Positions 35,541 to 45,667 of a DNA stretch of 64,000 bases are shown piece after piece. Source of the DNA: Petrimonas mucosa. Lineage in GTDB: Bacteria > Bacteroidota > Bacteroidia > Bacteroidales > Dysgonomonadaceae. Both the position numbers and the translations under genes were made by a program. Within the stretch, counting starts at the first letter, position 1; each line of letters opens with the position of its first letter. The notes under the pieces are model-generated. The model did no database searches, was not told where the DNA came from, and saw only the letters and a program-made list of their open reading frames with translations. The DNA is taken from positions 3,465,001-3,529,000 of the forward strand of contig NZ_LT608328.1 in assembly GCF_900095795.1 (NCBI RefSeq). The letters are read 5' to 3'.

Positions 35541-37334
35541 TTATTCTGAAAGCTTGTTTATAACCTCTTTGGCTTCTTTCAGCATCTGTTCTACCGTCGT
35601 AGTCGGTTTTCCTATTACATTAAATTTCTGAACCTCACTGTTCAGCTCTTCAAGTTTAGCTAATGATTCGGCACTGTTATTATTTTGAAATTCAGCCTTA
35701 AGGATCTTGATCTTTTCAATATCCTGAATCCCTTCTATTAGCCTCTCGAACCGGATAGAACTCCTTCCATCAGGATAAACAAAGTATGTGTCGCCTGAAG
35801 GGAATTTTCTAAATCTTGAATCCACAACAGGATCTTCAGGCCATGAATTATAAGCCCATCTAAGCATACCATCGTATCCGGCTGCATAAGAATACCATGC
35901 CGAGTAACAAGATTCTGCAGATGGTGAGAATGTGAACATATTAGGGAATGGATCACTGCAGCACACGTAGTATGTGGTTATCAGATTGTTTTTCCTTCTA
36001 AATTCTATGTCTTTCTCATTAACCTTTGCATTAACTTTTACTGTAATATCCTTAATCATAGGATAGTTCTGATAGCTTTTATGATTATCTGCTAAAGAAA
36101 TACCAAGATTAGGTGCATACTCTTCAAGAAGTTTAACTGCTTCGCTCATCATCTCGGGTGATCTCTCATCCATGGCAATATTTGTGATTTCCAGCCAACC
36201 TTTTTCGGTAAGATGTTTTGTGAAATCTGTAAGAAAAGGAGCCCATAACTCTTTAAATACTACCGTTCCCGGATCTGCAACAACAGTAATTATAGAATCA
36301 GTTGCTGCATCAAAATACTCCAGTTCGTTGTTCCAAGGCAATAGTGAGTAACAATTAATCATTTTATCAATACCAAGATCAATCATAAAGCTCACCCATT
36401 TATCAAAAACTGTGTAATCGTAGCTCCATGTGTTATCCTCGTTCTTTGTCCAGATAATCATGCTTTCATAAGCATCATAACACTGATTATGCCATGGATC
36501 CTTATTGAGGTTGGTTGTAATTACTTTCTGGCCCGCGTTGGCCAGCATTTGCATCAAGGGTTTCATTTTCTCAAAATGCGCATCGCTCCAAAATTCAAGG
36601 CCTGCATAGCGCGCGACTGCCGAGGGGTGTTGCCAGAGATCAAGATGATACGTCCACTCGTAAGCGGGAGGCAAAGTGCGATCCTGTACGCTCAGTGAAA
36701 TGGGAAACTCTATTAAATCTCCATTTTTTGAGTTTACAGTAAACACTCCTTCATATCTACCCGCGGAAGCGGATGAAGGTATCTCAATTGTGAGCCAAAC
36801 GGGACGCACTTGATTGGGTTCCATGTTGAACCTGTTTAGCGAATCAAGTAAGTCTGGCATTAAAACAAGTCCAAACTCGTTCTCTTCTTCACGCATTCGG
36901 CACACGAAATTTTCCTCTTCACTCATGGTGTACCGCACGAAACGAGCCCGCGCTATGCTTGATTGCAGCGTGTTTCCCTCTGTTTGAAAATCACTAAATG
37001 CATATCCTACATTATCTGTTGCAACAGAGCTCCACAGTAATACCTGAGCCGACAAAGTTTCCCCTTTCCAGCCCGTTAAAACGATATTATTTTCCTGTTC
37101 TACTTCAGGTAGTATCGAGCGAGGATGTTTTAAATCGATGCTTACTACAGAGCCTTTCAATCCTTCTTCTACGCCACTCCAGTTAGAGAGAGTATCTCCC
37201 GTGGGGTCATCCATTTCTGTATGGGTTATTATTCTGCCATTGCTGCTTGTTGTGTTACAGCCGGCAGCAACAACCCCTATGCACAGAAGTGACAAAAAGA
37301 GAAGGCTTTTTGACATTAATTTCAGAAGTTTCAT
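35541..37334 (-). CDS. GH123/DUF4091-like lipoprotein glycoside hydrolase
   Basis: A 597-residue lipoprotein (leader ending GVVAAGCNTTSS, Cys26). An N-terminal beta-sandwich (about 60-220, ending SLSVQDRTLPPAYEWTY) is followed by a barrel with LDLWQHPSAVARYAG, IDKMINCYSLLPWNNELEYF and ITNIAMDERSPEMM. The adjacent Asp-Glu in MDER (about residues 387-388) matches the catalytic pair of GH123, which uses the substrate acetamido group. The C-terminal GYDGMLRWAYNSWPEDP is characteristic of DUF4091/GH123. Probable beta-N-acetylgalactosaminidase. It is the first enzyme gene after susD. Confidence 0.83.
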   Translation of the reverse strand: MKLLKLMSKSLLFLSLLCIGVVAAGCNTTSSNGRIITHTEMDDPTGDTLSNWSGVEEGLKGSVVSIDLKHPRSILPEVEQENNIVLTGWKGETLSAQVLLWSSVATDNVGYAFSDFQTEGNTLQSSIARARFVRYTMSEEENFVCRMREEENEFGLVLMPDLLDSLNRFNMEPNQVRPVWLTIEIPSSASAGRYEGVFTVNSKNGDLIEFPISLSVQDRTLPPAYEWTYHLDLWQHPSAVARYAGLEFWSDAHFEKMKPLMQMLANAGQKVITTNLNKDPWHNQCYDAYESMIIWTKNEDNTWSYDYTVFDKWVSFMIDLGIDKMINCYSLLPWNNELEYFDAATDSIITVVADPGTVVFKELWAPFLTDFTKHLTEKGWLEITNIAMDERSPEMMSEAVKLLEEYAPNLGISLADNHKSYQNYPMIKDITVKVNAKVNEKDIEFRRKNNLITTYYVCCSDPFPNMFTFSPSAESCYSAWYSYAAGYDGMLRWAYNSWPEDPVVDSRFRKFPSGDTYFVYPDGRSSIRFERLIEGIQDIEKIKILKAEFQNNNSAESLAKLEELNSEVQKFNVIGKPTTTVEQMLKEAKEVINKLSE

Positions 37335-37351
37335 ATCAGAATTTTAAATAC

Positions 37352-37385
37352 CGGGCTGCTTTAGCTTGTTGGTTAAAGCAGCCCG
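37352..37385. terminator. Strong hairpin between susD and the enzyme genes
   Basis: CGGGCTGCTTTA (37352-37363) pairs perfectly with TAAAGCAGCCCG (37374-37385) around a 10-base loop, in the 60-bp gap between susD and the GH123-like gene. On the transcribed (-) strand it could end part of the transcripts or stabilise the susCD message, giving more SusCD than enzymes. Confidence 0.7.
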
Positions 37386-37394
37386 AGTAAAAAA

Positions 37395-39239
37395 TTAATA
37401 TCCCGGATTTTGTACGAGCATGCGACTGTTTTGCAACTCATCAAGTGGAATTGGCGCGAAATACATGCTATTATCCCATCTACGAGTCTCAACTTCCGTT
37501 CTCGTGTAAAAATCAGCAAGCGTTTCAGCATTCATATCCATTCCATGGAATACACCGCCTTGTCCTCCATTCCCGGCTCCATCGCCCGCTATCATCCATC
37601 TTCTGATATCAAAATAGCGTTGACCTTCCGACGCTAACTCAACACGCCTCTCGGCAACAATGGCTTCACGTTGTAGCTCCTTGTTGCCTCTTATTTGAGG
37701 TTTAATATCTGCCAACAGAGGAATTCCGGCTCTTTCTCTCACATAATCGATGTAAGTTATTACGCGTGGATCGTTTGGATTAACCTCGTTCAGGGCTTCA
37801 GCGTACAATAAATAAAATTCAGCTAATCTCATTAATATTCCAGGCCTATACATGCTTTTAGGATGTGTTCCTTGATTATATACAGATCTATGAACTTTTT
37901 TATATGAAAGATATCCTGTTTTGACATGATTTGGGGATGAGTTGTCGGAGTTCCCTCCTTTATTAAACCAAACTTGTTCACCCCCCACGTGCCATCTGCG
38001 TCCATTGTAGAAAACATTCTGGTAAAATCTCGGTTCACGGTTGATATACATTCTGAATGTTCCAACTTCTGCATTTCCCGTCAAGTCCTCAGCCGGATCT
38101 TCAACAAAACCATCTTCAGAATAAAGTGGCGATTCTTCAATAGGTAATCCATCAATCATGAAGAAATCATCTACCAGTTCTTGTACAACAGCCATATGAC
38201 CAGTTCCCTGATTACCTCCTCTAACACCTCGTGGTAAATGAAGTCCGTCAAAACCAGAAGGTCCTGTTACATTTCCCCAGTTAACGCTCGAACGTGCAAA
38301 AATAACCTCTTTATTATATGAATTATGGAGTTCGTATATACTTCTATCAGCATCAATATTACCGTCACCGTCGGTTACTTTAAATAATTCATAATGACCT
38401 GCGTTTGCATAATCAATAAACGCCTGAGAAGCATCAAGTGCTTTTTGCCATTTACTTGCATCATAATCGGGAAACAATCTTTTGCCGTCTGTATTAGTAA
38501 GCCTTAGTGCCTCGCCATGTCCTCCATTAAATAGTGGACTTGCGGCATATATCATTAATTTTGCCCTGAGAGCCAATGCCGTGCCCTTCGTGGGTATAGC
38601 TAAAGTAGTTTGATCATTTAGGTTCGGATCCCTCAGGCTATTCGCGATATCCGTCAGTTCACTATAAATGAAATCCACCACCTCATCAACAGAATTTCTT
38701 GCATAATCAATATCAGTATTCGTTGGAGATTCTACAAAATCCATAATTGGAATGGGACCGTAAAGCTCAAATAATAAAAAGTGATAATAAGCTCTTAAGA
38801 ACCTTGCTTGAGCCTTTAAAAACTCAAGTTCCACTTCATCGATAAAGTCCGTCTCGCCCGTCTCTGGAATAACTTGTGCTCTTTCGAGAAAAATATTCGC
38901 TTGACGGATATACTGCCAGTAGTTATTCCATCTGTGTGCGCGAAAGAACGAAGATGTAGGCTGCTCAATATTCCAATCGGTTGATTGGGCGTTTTGATCA
39001 AGCTCGTCTGCTAAAATGGGCCATGGATTACCGTAGCCGTTTGCGCCGAAAACATTGGCCACATTTGGAATACCCAAATATGCATCCATCAACCATCGGC
39101 GGGTATCTTCAGGATTACTGAAGATAGATTCATAACTTCTCTGTTCAGCCAACTCCTTTGATACATCCAAAAAGGCGTCCGTGCAGGATGAAAGGAAGAG
39201 CGTGACAACTGTTAGAAATAAAAAATATATTTTTTTCAT
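37395..39239 (-). CDS. SusD/RagB family nutrient-binding outer membrane lipoprotein
   Basis: A 614-residue lipoprotein (VTLFLSSCTDAFLDV). SusD hallmarks are visible: NPEDTRRWLMDAYLGIPN near the N-terminus, FLKAQARFLRAYYHFLLFEL in the TPR-like core, GTALALRAKLMIYAASPLFN, and the C-terminal VAERRVELASEGQRYFDIRR followed by PIPLDELQNSRMLVQNPGY. It forms the lid of the SusC channel in the outer membrane and captures oligosaccharides. It follows susC by 39 bp. Confidence 0.97.
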   Translation of the reverse strand: MKKIYFLFLTVVTLFLSSCTDAFLDVSKELAEQRSYESIFSNPEDTRRWLMDAYLGIPNVANVFGANGYGNPWPILADELDQNAQSTDWNIEQPTSSFFRAHRWNNYWQYIRQANIFLERAQVIPETGETDFIDEVELEFLKAQARFLRAYYHFLLFELYGPIPIMDFVESPTNTDIDYARNSVDEVVDFIYSELTDIANSLRDPNLNDQTTLAIPTKGTALALRAKLMIYAASPLFNGGHGEALRLTNTDGKRLFPDYDASKWQKALDASQAFIDYANAGHYELFKVTDGDGNIDADRSIYELHNSYNKEVIFARSSVNWGNVTGPSGFDGLHLPRGVRGGNQGTGHMAVVQELVDDFFMIDGLPIEESPLYSEDGFVEDPAEDLTGNAEVGTFRMYINREPRFYQNVFYNGRRWHVGGEQVWFNKGGNSDNSSPNHVKTGYLSYKKVHRSVYNQGTHPKSMYRPGILMRLAEFYLLYAEALNEVNPNDPRVITYIDYVRERAGIPLLADIKPQIRGNKELQREAIVAERRVELASEGQRYFDIRRWMIAGDGAGNGGQGGVFHGMDMNAETLADFYTRTEVETRRWDNSMYFAPIPLDELQNSRMLVQNPGY

Positions 39240-39278
39240 ATTATATATACATATTATGTGTTCGTGATAAAATATTTG

Positions 39279-42200
39279 TTAGAAGGTAACCTCTAAACCC
39301 ATTGTCCAAGTCCTGGATAGCGGATATCGGGTACCACCACCCCCGGAGTTTCCAATTTCCGGATCAAACATTTTCACCTGATCCCATACATGAAGGTTAT
39401 AGCCCGACACATAAATTCTGGAAGCAGAAAGGCCAACCTTGCTTAACAATTCTTTCTGGAAGTTATATCCAAATTCCAGGTTCTTAAACCTCAAGAAATT
39501 CCCATTTCTGTACCAATACGTGCTAGAAGTCCAGTTGTTACCCGTGTTACTTATCCGTAATCTTGGATAAAACGCGTTCGGATTTTGATTTTCCTGTGTC
39601 CATCTGTCTTCAACAATTTCTTGACGAACATTACTCTCGATAAGCCCCCAGTAAAATGGCTGGAAAACCGAAGCACTACTATTCAAATTTACTGTAACAT
39701 TGGCTACTCCTTGGAAAAACGCGTTAAAATAAAGACCTTTCCAATCTAACCCAAACCCAAAGCCATAGACCACTTCAGGAACTTGAGGATGGAATCCGTC
39801 GGGATCATATACTCTATCTTTATCATCAAGCAAACCATCACCGTTTATATCCATATATTTTATATCACCCGGGTAAGTTTTGTCATCCCACGGAGTTCCT
39901 ACCAATCCATCTTTCAGTTCGTACTGTTTTCTACCGTTGGCATCGGTGGTAATATTAAAATCATCCTCCGTGAAAAGCCTTTCAGCAATCAACGGCAATT
40001 GACTTCCATGGTTTACTAATCTTTTACCGGTTCTTTCCATCCATGGATATACCTGCGGAAGCTCGTCATACTCTAAAATCTTATTCCTGGCATACGTTAG
40101 GGTACCCTTTGCTGATAACTTGAAATCTCCAATAATATGGTTTAAATTAACACTTCCATCTAACCCTTTATTCGATACGATACCAAAGTTCTGCCATGGA
40201 TTCTGCCTAAAACCTGTTACACTCAACACTGTATTTCTCCGAAGCAGGATATTTGAACGCTCGTCGTTAAAGAAGTCAACCGAAATGTCTACTCTGTTAC
40301 TCCATAACCCTAAGTCGATACCAATATTCCTTTTATCTTCAATTTCCCATGTTAAACCGGGAGATTCGAATCTGTTTTCTATCAACCCTGTCTTACTATT
40401 CTGTGTCCCTCCAGACGTAATACCCCATGCATACGAACCTGAGTCGCCAAATGTTGGCATGTACATAAACCGGTCTCCTCCGGTAGCATCATTACCTGTT
40501 CTTCCTACCGAAGCTCTCACCCTGAGCTTCGAAACAACATCCAGTAATTCATAAGGGAAATAGGGCTCGCTTGAAATGTTCCATGCTAAACCAACCGCGG
40601 GAAAAAATCCATACCGGTGCCCTTTCGCGAACTGTTCACTTCCGGTAACCCCGAAATTGAACTCTACTGTATACCGGTTATCGTACGTGTACGTTCCTCT
40701 ACCAACAAACGATTCTTTGCGAAAAGCTAAAGCATCATTATGCAACTGCCTATGCTGCCTATTACCAAGCAACAGCCCGGTAACAAAGTGAGGGCCAAAA
40801 TCGCGCGAGTAATCAATAGCAGCCTCCAAGTAAATCTTCTTGGTGCTATTATTTGATGAAGCAGGATTACCAAATTTGACTTCATCCTCAATTTTTCTAT
40901 AAATAAGATTGCCTTCATCATCTCTACCTTCTGCAAAATATGTAGCAGGATTCTTCGTTCTCGAGTTGAAGTAATTATTATCAGAGTCATAACTTACCAT
41001 CCCCCTTGCTTTCAACCCGGGAGTAATAAAATCGAGCTTCTGTTCAAGATGCACGCTCGACTGTATAAATGAACGGTACGTTTTCATGTAACCGTGCTCT
41101 GTTAAATACACCCATGGATTCTGCCTGTTATTAGTACGTGACGGATGCTGTGGGAAAGTTCCATCGGAATACATGGGGGGTATTAAATAAGGGGGTATAC
41201 GTGATATTCTGTCAAAAATATCTTGTGTAGATTCATAGGGCCTGTTCTGCGTTAAATACTGTCCACTAAAATCCACCCGCATAAGCGTGTTTTCGGTAAC
41301 ATCAATATCGATATTACTTCTTAGACTGTATCTCGAGACCCTTGCATTATTATCGTATTCCGGATTTGTTTTAAAGTATCCGCTTTCACCGTAATATGCA
41401 CCCGATACGAAATACCTCGCCCGGTCTGTACCACCCCTGAAGTTTAACGTGTGCCGCGTATTATACGTATTGTCATTAATTAGCGCGTCCCACCAGTTTG
41501 TACTTGGGTATAAATCCGGGTCTGCACCTGTTCTGTACAATTCAAGAATTTCGTCGGAAAATAATGCAGGTTCACCGTCGTTTATAAGGCCTTCGTTGTA
41601 GAGCGAAAGGTAATCGTACGAATTAGCGTATCTTGGTGTTCGGGTAGGCGTCAGATAGCTCACTTCACCTCGGTAAGAAATCTTGGCTTTTTGTGCACGT
41701 CCACGCTTAGAGGTGATTAAAACAACTCCGTTCGCGCCTTGCGCGCCATATACCGCGGTGGCGGCAGCATCTTTCAGTACCGTGAACGACTCTATCTCAT
41801 CGGCTTCAATATCATTCAAACCTCTTGGTATACCATCCACCAATACGAGTGGCGATGTACCTCCCGCGAACGAGCTGATACCTCTGATCCAAAACTCTGC
41901 TTGGTCGTACCCCGGCTCGCCGGATCTTTGTACAGAAATAATACCCGGTAGTTGACCCGCGAATGTGTTGGAGAGTTTACCTACCGGTGCTCTTAACTCG
42001 GCACCCTTAACCGATGCAACCGCGCTGGTAACACTCCCTTTCTTTTGTTGACCGAAACCAACAATCTGAACCTCGTCGAGCAGTTGGCTGGACTCAATTA
42101 GCACGATGTCAATCGTATTTCTTCCCTCGACAGCAACACTTTGCGCCTGCATCCCTATAAATGAAAACTGCAGGGTTGCCGTGGGGCTCACATCAATAAT

Positions 42201-42689
42201 GTAGTTGCCATCATTATCGGTAATCACTCCCCTCGAAGAACCTTCTACGGTAATGGTAACGCCCGGAAGTGGAAAGCCGTCCTGATCCGTTACAGTTCCT
42301 CTAACTGTCACGGTCTGTTGTTGTGGAGCTGCTACTTCTTTCTTATCTAGGAAGATATAATTTTTATCAACCCGGTAAGTTAAAGAGGTGTTCGCCACGA
42401 GATGATCGAGTATTTCATAAATATCTCCATCGGATAGATCGATGCTTTGCTTGTTCGAATTCTCAAGATCTTCACTGTTGTAAAAGAATACAAAACCCGA
42501 TTGCTCTTCTATTGTTGAAATAATCTCTTCTATTGTTGCATTTTGAGCCATCACCGACATTTTTTCGTCTTGTGCATAGCTACCCGTGGCATAACTGCTA
42601 AAAACTCCGAGAAGTACAAGTAAAAAGGTAAACTTCATTGTTAGTGAAATTTTTCTCCATAATGTGCTGGAGTTTATTGTTATTTGCAT
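39279..42689 (-). CDS. SusC/RagA family TonB-dependent transporter with STN signalling domain
   Basis: From ATG 42689 (MQITINSSTLWRKISL) this gives 1136 residues. An in-frame start at 42839 adds 50 poorly conserved residues. After the signal peptide (TFLLVLLGVFSSYATGSYA) comes an STN domain (NATIEEIISTIEEQSGFVFF), a carboxypeptidase-like repeat (VRGTVTDQDGFPLPGVTITV), the plug with ISSFAGGTSPLVLVDGIPRG and YGAQGANGVVLITSKRG, and a 22-strand barrel ending in TWTMGLEVTF with a terminal aromatic. The STN domain is what talks to FecR, so this transporter should trigger its own sigma factor on substrate uptake. Confidence 0.96.
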   Translation of the reverse strand: MQITINSSTLWRKISLTMKFTFLLVLLGVFSSYATGSYAQDEKMSVMAQNATIEEIISTIEEQSGFVFFYNSEDLENSNKQSIDLSDGDIYEILDHLVANTSLTYRVDKNYIFLDKKEVAAPQQQTVTVRGTVTDQDGFPLPGVTITVEGSSRGVITDNDGNYIIDVSPTATLQFSFIGMQAQSVAVEGRNTIDIVLIESSQLLDEVQIVGFGQQKKGSVTSAVASVKGAELRAPVGKLSNTFAGQLPGIISVQRSGEPGYDQAEFWIRGISSFAGGTSPLVLVDGIPRGLNDIEADEIESFTVLKDAAATAVYGAQGANGVVLITSKRGRAQKAKISYRGEVSYLTPTRTPRYANSYDYLSLYNEGLINDGEPALFSDEILELYRTGADPDLYPSTNWWDALINDNTYNTRHTLNFRGGTDRARYFVSGAYYGESGYFKTNPEYDNNARVSRYSLRSNIDIDVTENTLMRVDFSGQYLTQNRPYESTQDIFDRISRIPPYLIPPMYSDGTFPQHPSRTNNRQNPWVYLTEHGYMKTYRSFIQSSVHLEQKLDFITPGLKARGMVSYDSDNNYFNSRTKNPATYFAEGRDDEGNLIYRKIEDEVKFGNPASSNNSTKKIYLEAAIDYSRDFGPHFVTGLLLGNRQHRQLHNDALAFRKESFVGRGTYTYDNRYTVEFNFGVTGSEQFAKGHRYGFFPAVGLAWNISSEPYFPYELLDVVSKLRVRASVGRTGNDATGGDRFMYMPTFGDSGSYAWGITSGGTQNSKTGLIENRFESPGLTWEIEDKRNIGIDLGLWSNRVDISVDFFNDERSNILLRRNTVLSVTGFRQNPWQNFGIVSNKGLDGSVNLNHIIGDFKLSAKGTLTYARNKILEYDELPQVYPWMERTGKRLVNHGSQLPLIAERLFTEDDFNITTDANGRKQYELKDGLVGTPWDDKTYPGDIKYMDINGDGLLDDKDRVYDPDGFHPQVPEVVYGFGFGLDWKGLYFNAFFQGVANVTVNLNSSASVFQPFYWGLIESNVRQEIVEDRWTQENQNPNAFYPRLRISNTGNNWTSSTYWYRNGNFLRFKNLEFGYNFQKELLSKVGLSASRIYVSGYNLHVWDQVKMFDPEIGNSGGGGTRYPLSRTWTMGLEVTF

Positions 42690-42921
42690 ATATTTGTATG
42701 TTTTTGATGAATTAAAAAATAACATTCCCCATGTATTCGACTCACTTGGGAACTTTAATTTATTAAAAATATTAATTTTCTTTTGGGAGGTTGTTGGCGC
42801 AGCTTCCCATTTTTTTTCTTCTTCTCTCTTATCTTTCATAGGCGCATTCTCTTTTTTCGTTTATTTTTATCGTTTATTTTATCTTCTCTACTATTATTTC
42901 TGTATTATTATTTCCGTATTA

Positions 42922-43941
42922 TTACTTTCGTTCCATATAAACCGTATCGTTTTCTATATGGTAGCTAAATTGCTTTTTAAAGTTGATTATATCTACAATT
43001 TCCTCGATGGACTGACTGGAAAAGAACTTACCCGTATACACCTCTTTATTAAGAGCCTCATCCATAATCACGAAGGTAACATCATATATCTTTTCTAAAC
43101 GATTCGTTATCTCGGCCAACGATTTATTCCTGAACGAATACTCGCCGTTCATCCATGAAGTAGTAACTGCAGTTTCAACGTTTGAAATTTGGGTAGTACT
43201 CGAAATTTTATTAAACGTGGCTTGATCCCCCGGCTGTAAAACGAATTCATTTTGCACGTCTTCGTTACTTTCAGGAGTAACCAGTTTTACTTTTCCCGAA
43301 ACAAGTGTGGTAACAGCAACATCATCTACATCGTATGCCTGAACATTGAATTCAGTTCCCAACACTTCAATATATATTTTATCGGAATGCACGATAAACG
43401 GTTGTTCACTATTTTTCGCGACAATAAAATAGGCCTCACCATTCAAATAGAGGTCGCGACTTTTTTTATTGAATCTCTTTGGATATTTTATTGTTGATGA
43501 AGCATTAAGATGAACTTTCGAACCGTCGGGCAATTCAACCACCGTTAATTCTCCCGGAGATAAACTTTGAATCTCTATCCAAGTATTATTGTCACTATTT
43601 ATTTTAATACCAACAGCAAGCAGTAATAATGCCACCGCGGCTACTCCCGAAAATATAATCGAGCGCGTCTTCTTTTTACGCTCACCGCTCCTCGACTTCG
43701 TGGACTTCATCGATAAAGTAGTTTTCTTCAATAATCGATTCCAGCTTTCGTGCAATTCCTCCTTCTCCGGCCGCTGATCATGATTCGTGAGGTCATAGAT
43801 CTGTTTCATTTGTAAAAAAAACTGTTTGTTCTCGGACGACTCGTTGTACCACTGCATAAACGCGCGCATTTCCTCCTCCGTTTGAGTTCCATTTAAAACA
43901 TGTACCGTTATTTCAGGAATATTGTCCCTTAAAAATCTCAT
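42922..43941 (-). CDS. FecR-family anti-sigma factor
   Basis: A 339-residue inner-membrane protein. A cytoplasmic N-terminal part (residues 1-92) is followed by one membrane helix (SIIFSGVAAVALLLLAVGI, about 93-111) and a periplasmic FecR domain with LSPGELTVVELPDGSKVHLN, YPKRFNKKSRDLYLNGEAYF and VLGTEFNVQAYDVDDVAVTT. The C-terminal DUF4974-like part (NKSLAEITNRLEKIYDVTFV) contacts the STN domain of SusC. Its partner sigma gene would normally lie just upstream, but is now 4.7 kb away beyond two IS elements. The 3' end is followed by a short tandem TATTATTTC(C/T)GTAT repeat (about 42889-42920). Confidence 0.95.
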   Translation of the reverse strand: MRFLRDNIPEITVHVLNGTQTEEEMRAFMQWYNESSENKQFFLQMKQIYDLTNHDQRPEKEELHESWNRLLKKTTLSMKSTKSRSGERKKKTRSIIFSGVAAVALLLLAVGIKINSDNNTWIEIQSLSPGELTVVELPDGSKVHLNASSTIKYPKRFNKKSRDLYLNGEAYFIVAKNSEQPFIVHSDKIYIEVLGTEFNVQAYDVDDVAVTTLVSGKVKLVTPESNEDVQNEFVLQPGDQATFNKISSTTQISNVETAVTTSWMNGEYSFRNKSLAEITNRLEKIYDVTFVIMDEALNKEVYTGKFFSSQSIEEIVDIINFKKQFSYHIENDTVYMERK

Positions 43942-44180
43942 TTAAAATTCCCAACTCAAGTTAATAGTTTTCAAAGCGGAATTTCTCTTTTTTTTCGAGA
44001 GATACCGTTTTATTTTCTTTTCATCTTCACTGTTTCTTGCACGTTTAACGTGTTGATTTACTTTTTATGGTGGCGTTTTTATATATATTAACATTACCAC
44101 TCTTCCAAGGCATGGCAATTCCTTGTCATAAACCCTTTTACGACACGAAAGATGGCGATGGACGATTAAGTGAAAATCCG

Positions 44181-45667
44181 TCATCCGGTCATCGTTGTCG
44201 TTATTCGCTGCTCAAAATCACGCCACCCCGCTTTTCGGTAATACTCCTTAGGCATTTTTACCGTGACCTGCCTGCCGGATTTCACCACTTTTCCCGGCAC
44301 TCGGATAAACCATTCTCGGAAGGTAGAGTGCTCTTGACGCCAAACCCAAAAGTCGCCCCGGTATCGCATGAGCACCGATAAACTGTAGGCAAATGACGAA
44401 AGTTGCCAAAGAATATCGTTTACCCAAAAATCACGCGTGATGGTTTTTCCCGCACAAAGCGAGTTTTTGGTTTGCTCGATCCAATTCTCACTCTCTGATC
44501 GGGATCCATAAAGGGTATGGAGCTGCAAGGCATCCAATCCTTTCAGGTTCGAGCAATAGCAAAAGTACTCATACTCGGGTACAAATTGTTTCTCTCCAAA
44601 ATAATCGACTTCAACGGACGGAGGATTTGCGAGGTTGCGGGGGGGGATATCCACTATCCCTTGTAATCTCGCAAATCCTGTGTTCTACGATGTCGCCGTT
44701 AGGCGAGGAGTAGAATGCAGGATGTAATCCTCCGTCCGTTCTCCCGACGAGCCGAAGGCGATGTCGGGAGAACTATTTGCTTTACGACACGCACGGCATA
44801 AAACATGCGGGGATTCCTCCAACCGCTACATTGATGTGTAAACTGACAGGTCGCCGTCCGTGGGCCAATCGGCTGCCAAGTCTGCCCGGCAAGTAAATCT
44901 TTCAGGTTTTTCAGCTTTACTTTCACCAAATATTCATGTTTACCGTCTTCTAACAAATTAAATAATCCACCATTGAAAAAACCGCTGTCGGCCCTGAAAA
45001 ACACCTTCTCCACCTTTTGGGGAAGAGCGGCCAAGGTTTCTTTGACAAACTCACAAACTCCGTTTGAGGTGTAAGCTGAACCCGGGCGGAGCCATGAATT
45101 GACAAGCAGTTTCATCTCCGTGACAAAACATAAGATGGGGTGATAGCTTTTCGAACCCTTCTTATGCGAGTTATAACCCACCTCAGCCCCTTGTTGGTTG
45201 CCGTAAACGGTAAATGTGCTTGAGTCGCAATCAAGTGTCAAGCGGCTTAAACCGCAACGGGAAACTTGCAAGCCGGTAAAATCCAATAACAACTCGTGAA
45301 GCGAACGGGCGCCCCTTTCACCCAAACCTGTCAAATGGCGGCGTATGGTGTCCTCGTCAATGTTCTTGGGTAACTTCAACAAGCGGGAAACCAAGGCGTC
45401 AAAGGTGAAATTTTCAATCCGCTTCAAACGGTGAACACCGCACAACGATGCCAACAGGACACTTGAGAGTATTTGGGCTGTGCTGAAACGGCTTGCATTG
45501 TGGCGGATGGTTGGAAAAAGATGTTCCAGCTTGCCATAAATACCGCAATGGTTGATAAAATCAGAGGTTACGCTTAACCCTGAATATGATGTTAATTGTT
45601 CTGAACTGAACTTTTTCTTTACTGAACAGGCAGTAAATGAGATTTTTTTACTATTTTTGTCTTGCAT
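44181..45667 (-). pseudogene. IS1380-family transposase, interrupted by a 158-bp palindromic insert
   Basis: The N-terminal part runs from ATG 45667 (MQDKNSKKISFTACSV) with LSRLTLDCDSSTFTVYGNQQ (first Asp) and KVEKVFFRADSGFFN (second Asp), through VKQIV at about 44771. Then a palindromic insert shifts the frame and gives a stop at 44699. The rest (EVDYFGEKQFVPEYEYFCY, SRSESENWIEQTKNSLCAG with the Glu, WVNDILWQLSSFAYSL) resumes at 44612 and ends at 44181. Deleting 158 bp restores VKQIVEVDYFGEKQF in frame. The transposase is therefore broken. Confidence 0.9.
44613..44770. repeat. 158-bp multi-palindromic (MITE/REP-like) insert in the IS1380 transposase
   Basis: Several nested inverted repeats fill this stretch: AACGGACGGAGGATT (44613-44627) with AATCCTCCGTCCGTT (about 44726-44740), GGATTTGCGAG with CTCGCAAATCC, a GTAGAA/TTCTAC-type pair with two mismatches, and GTTCTCCCGAC...GTCGGGAGAAC at the far edge (about 44739-44773). 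A 3-bp AAC repeat flanks it. It carries no ORF. Its removal repairs the transposase exactly, which shows it is an insertion rather than part of the IS. Confidence 0.8.

Noticed and set aside
44067-44381. 104-codon open frame on the + strand near the IS1380
   Set aside because: Antisense to the transposase C-terminal part and without recognisable features.
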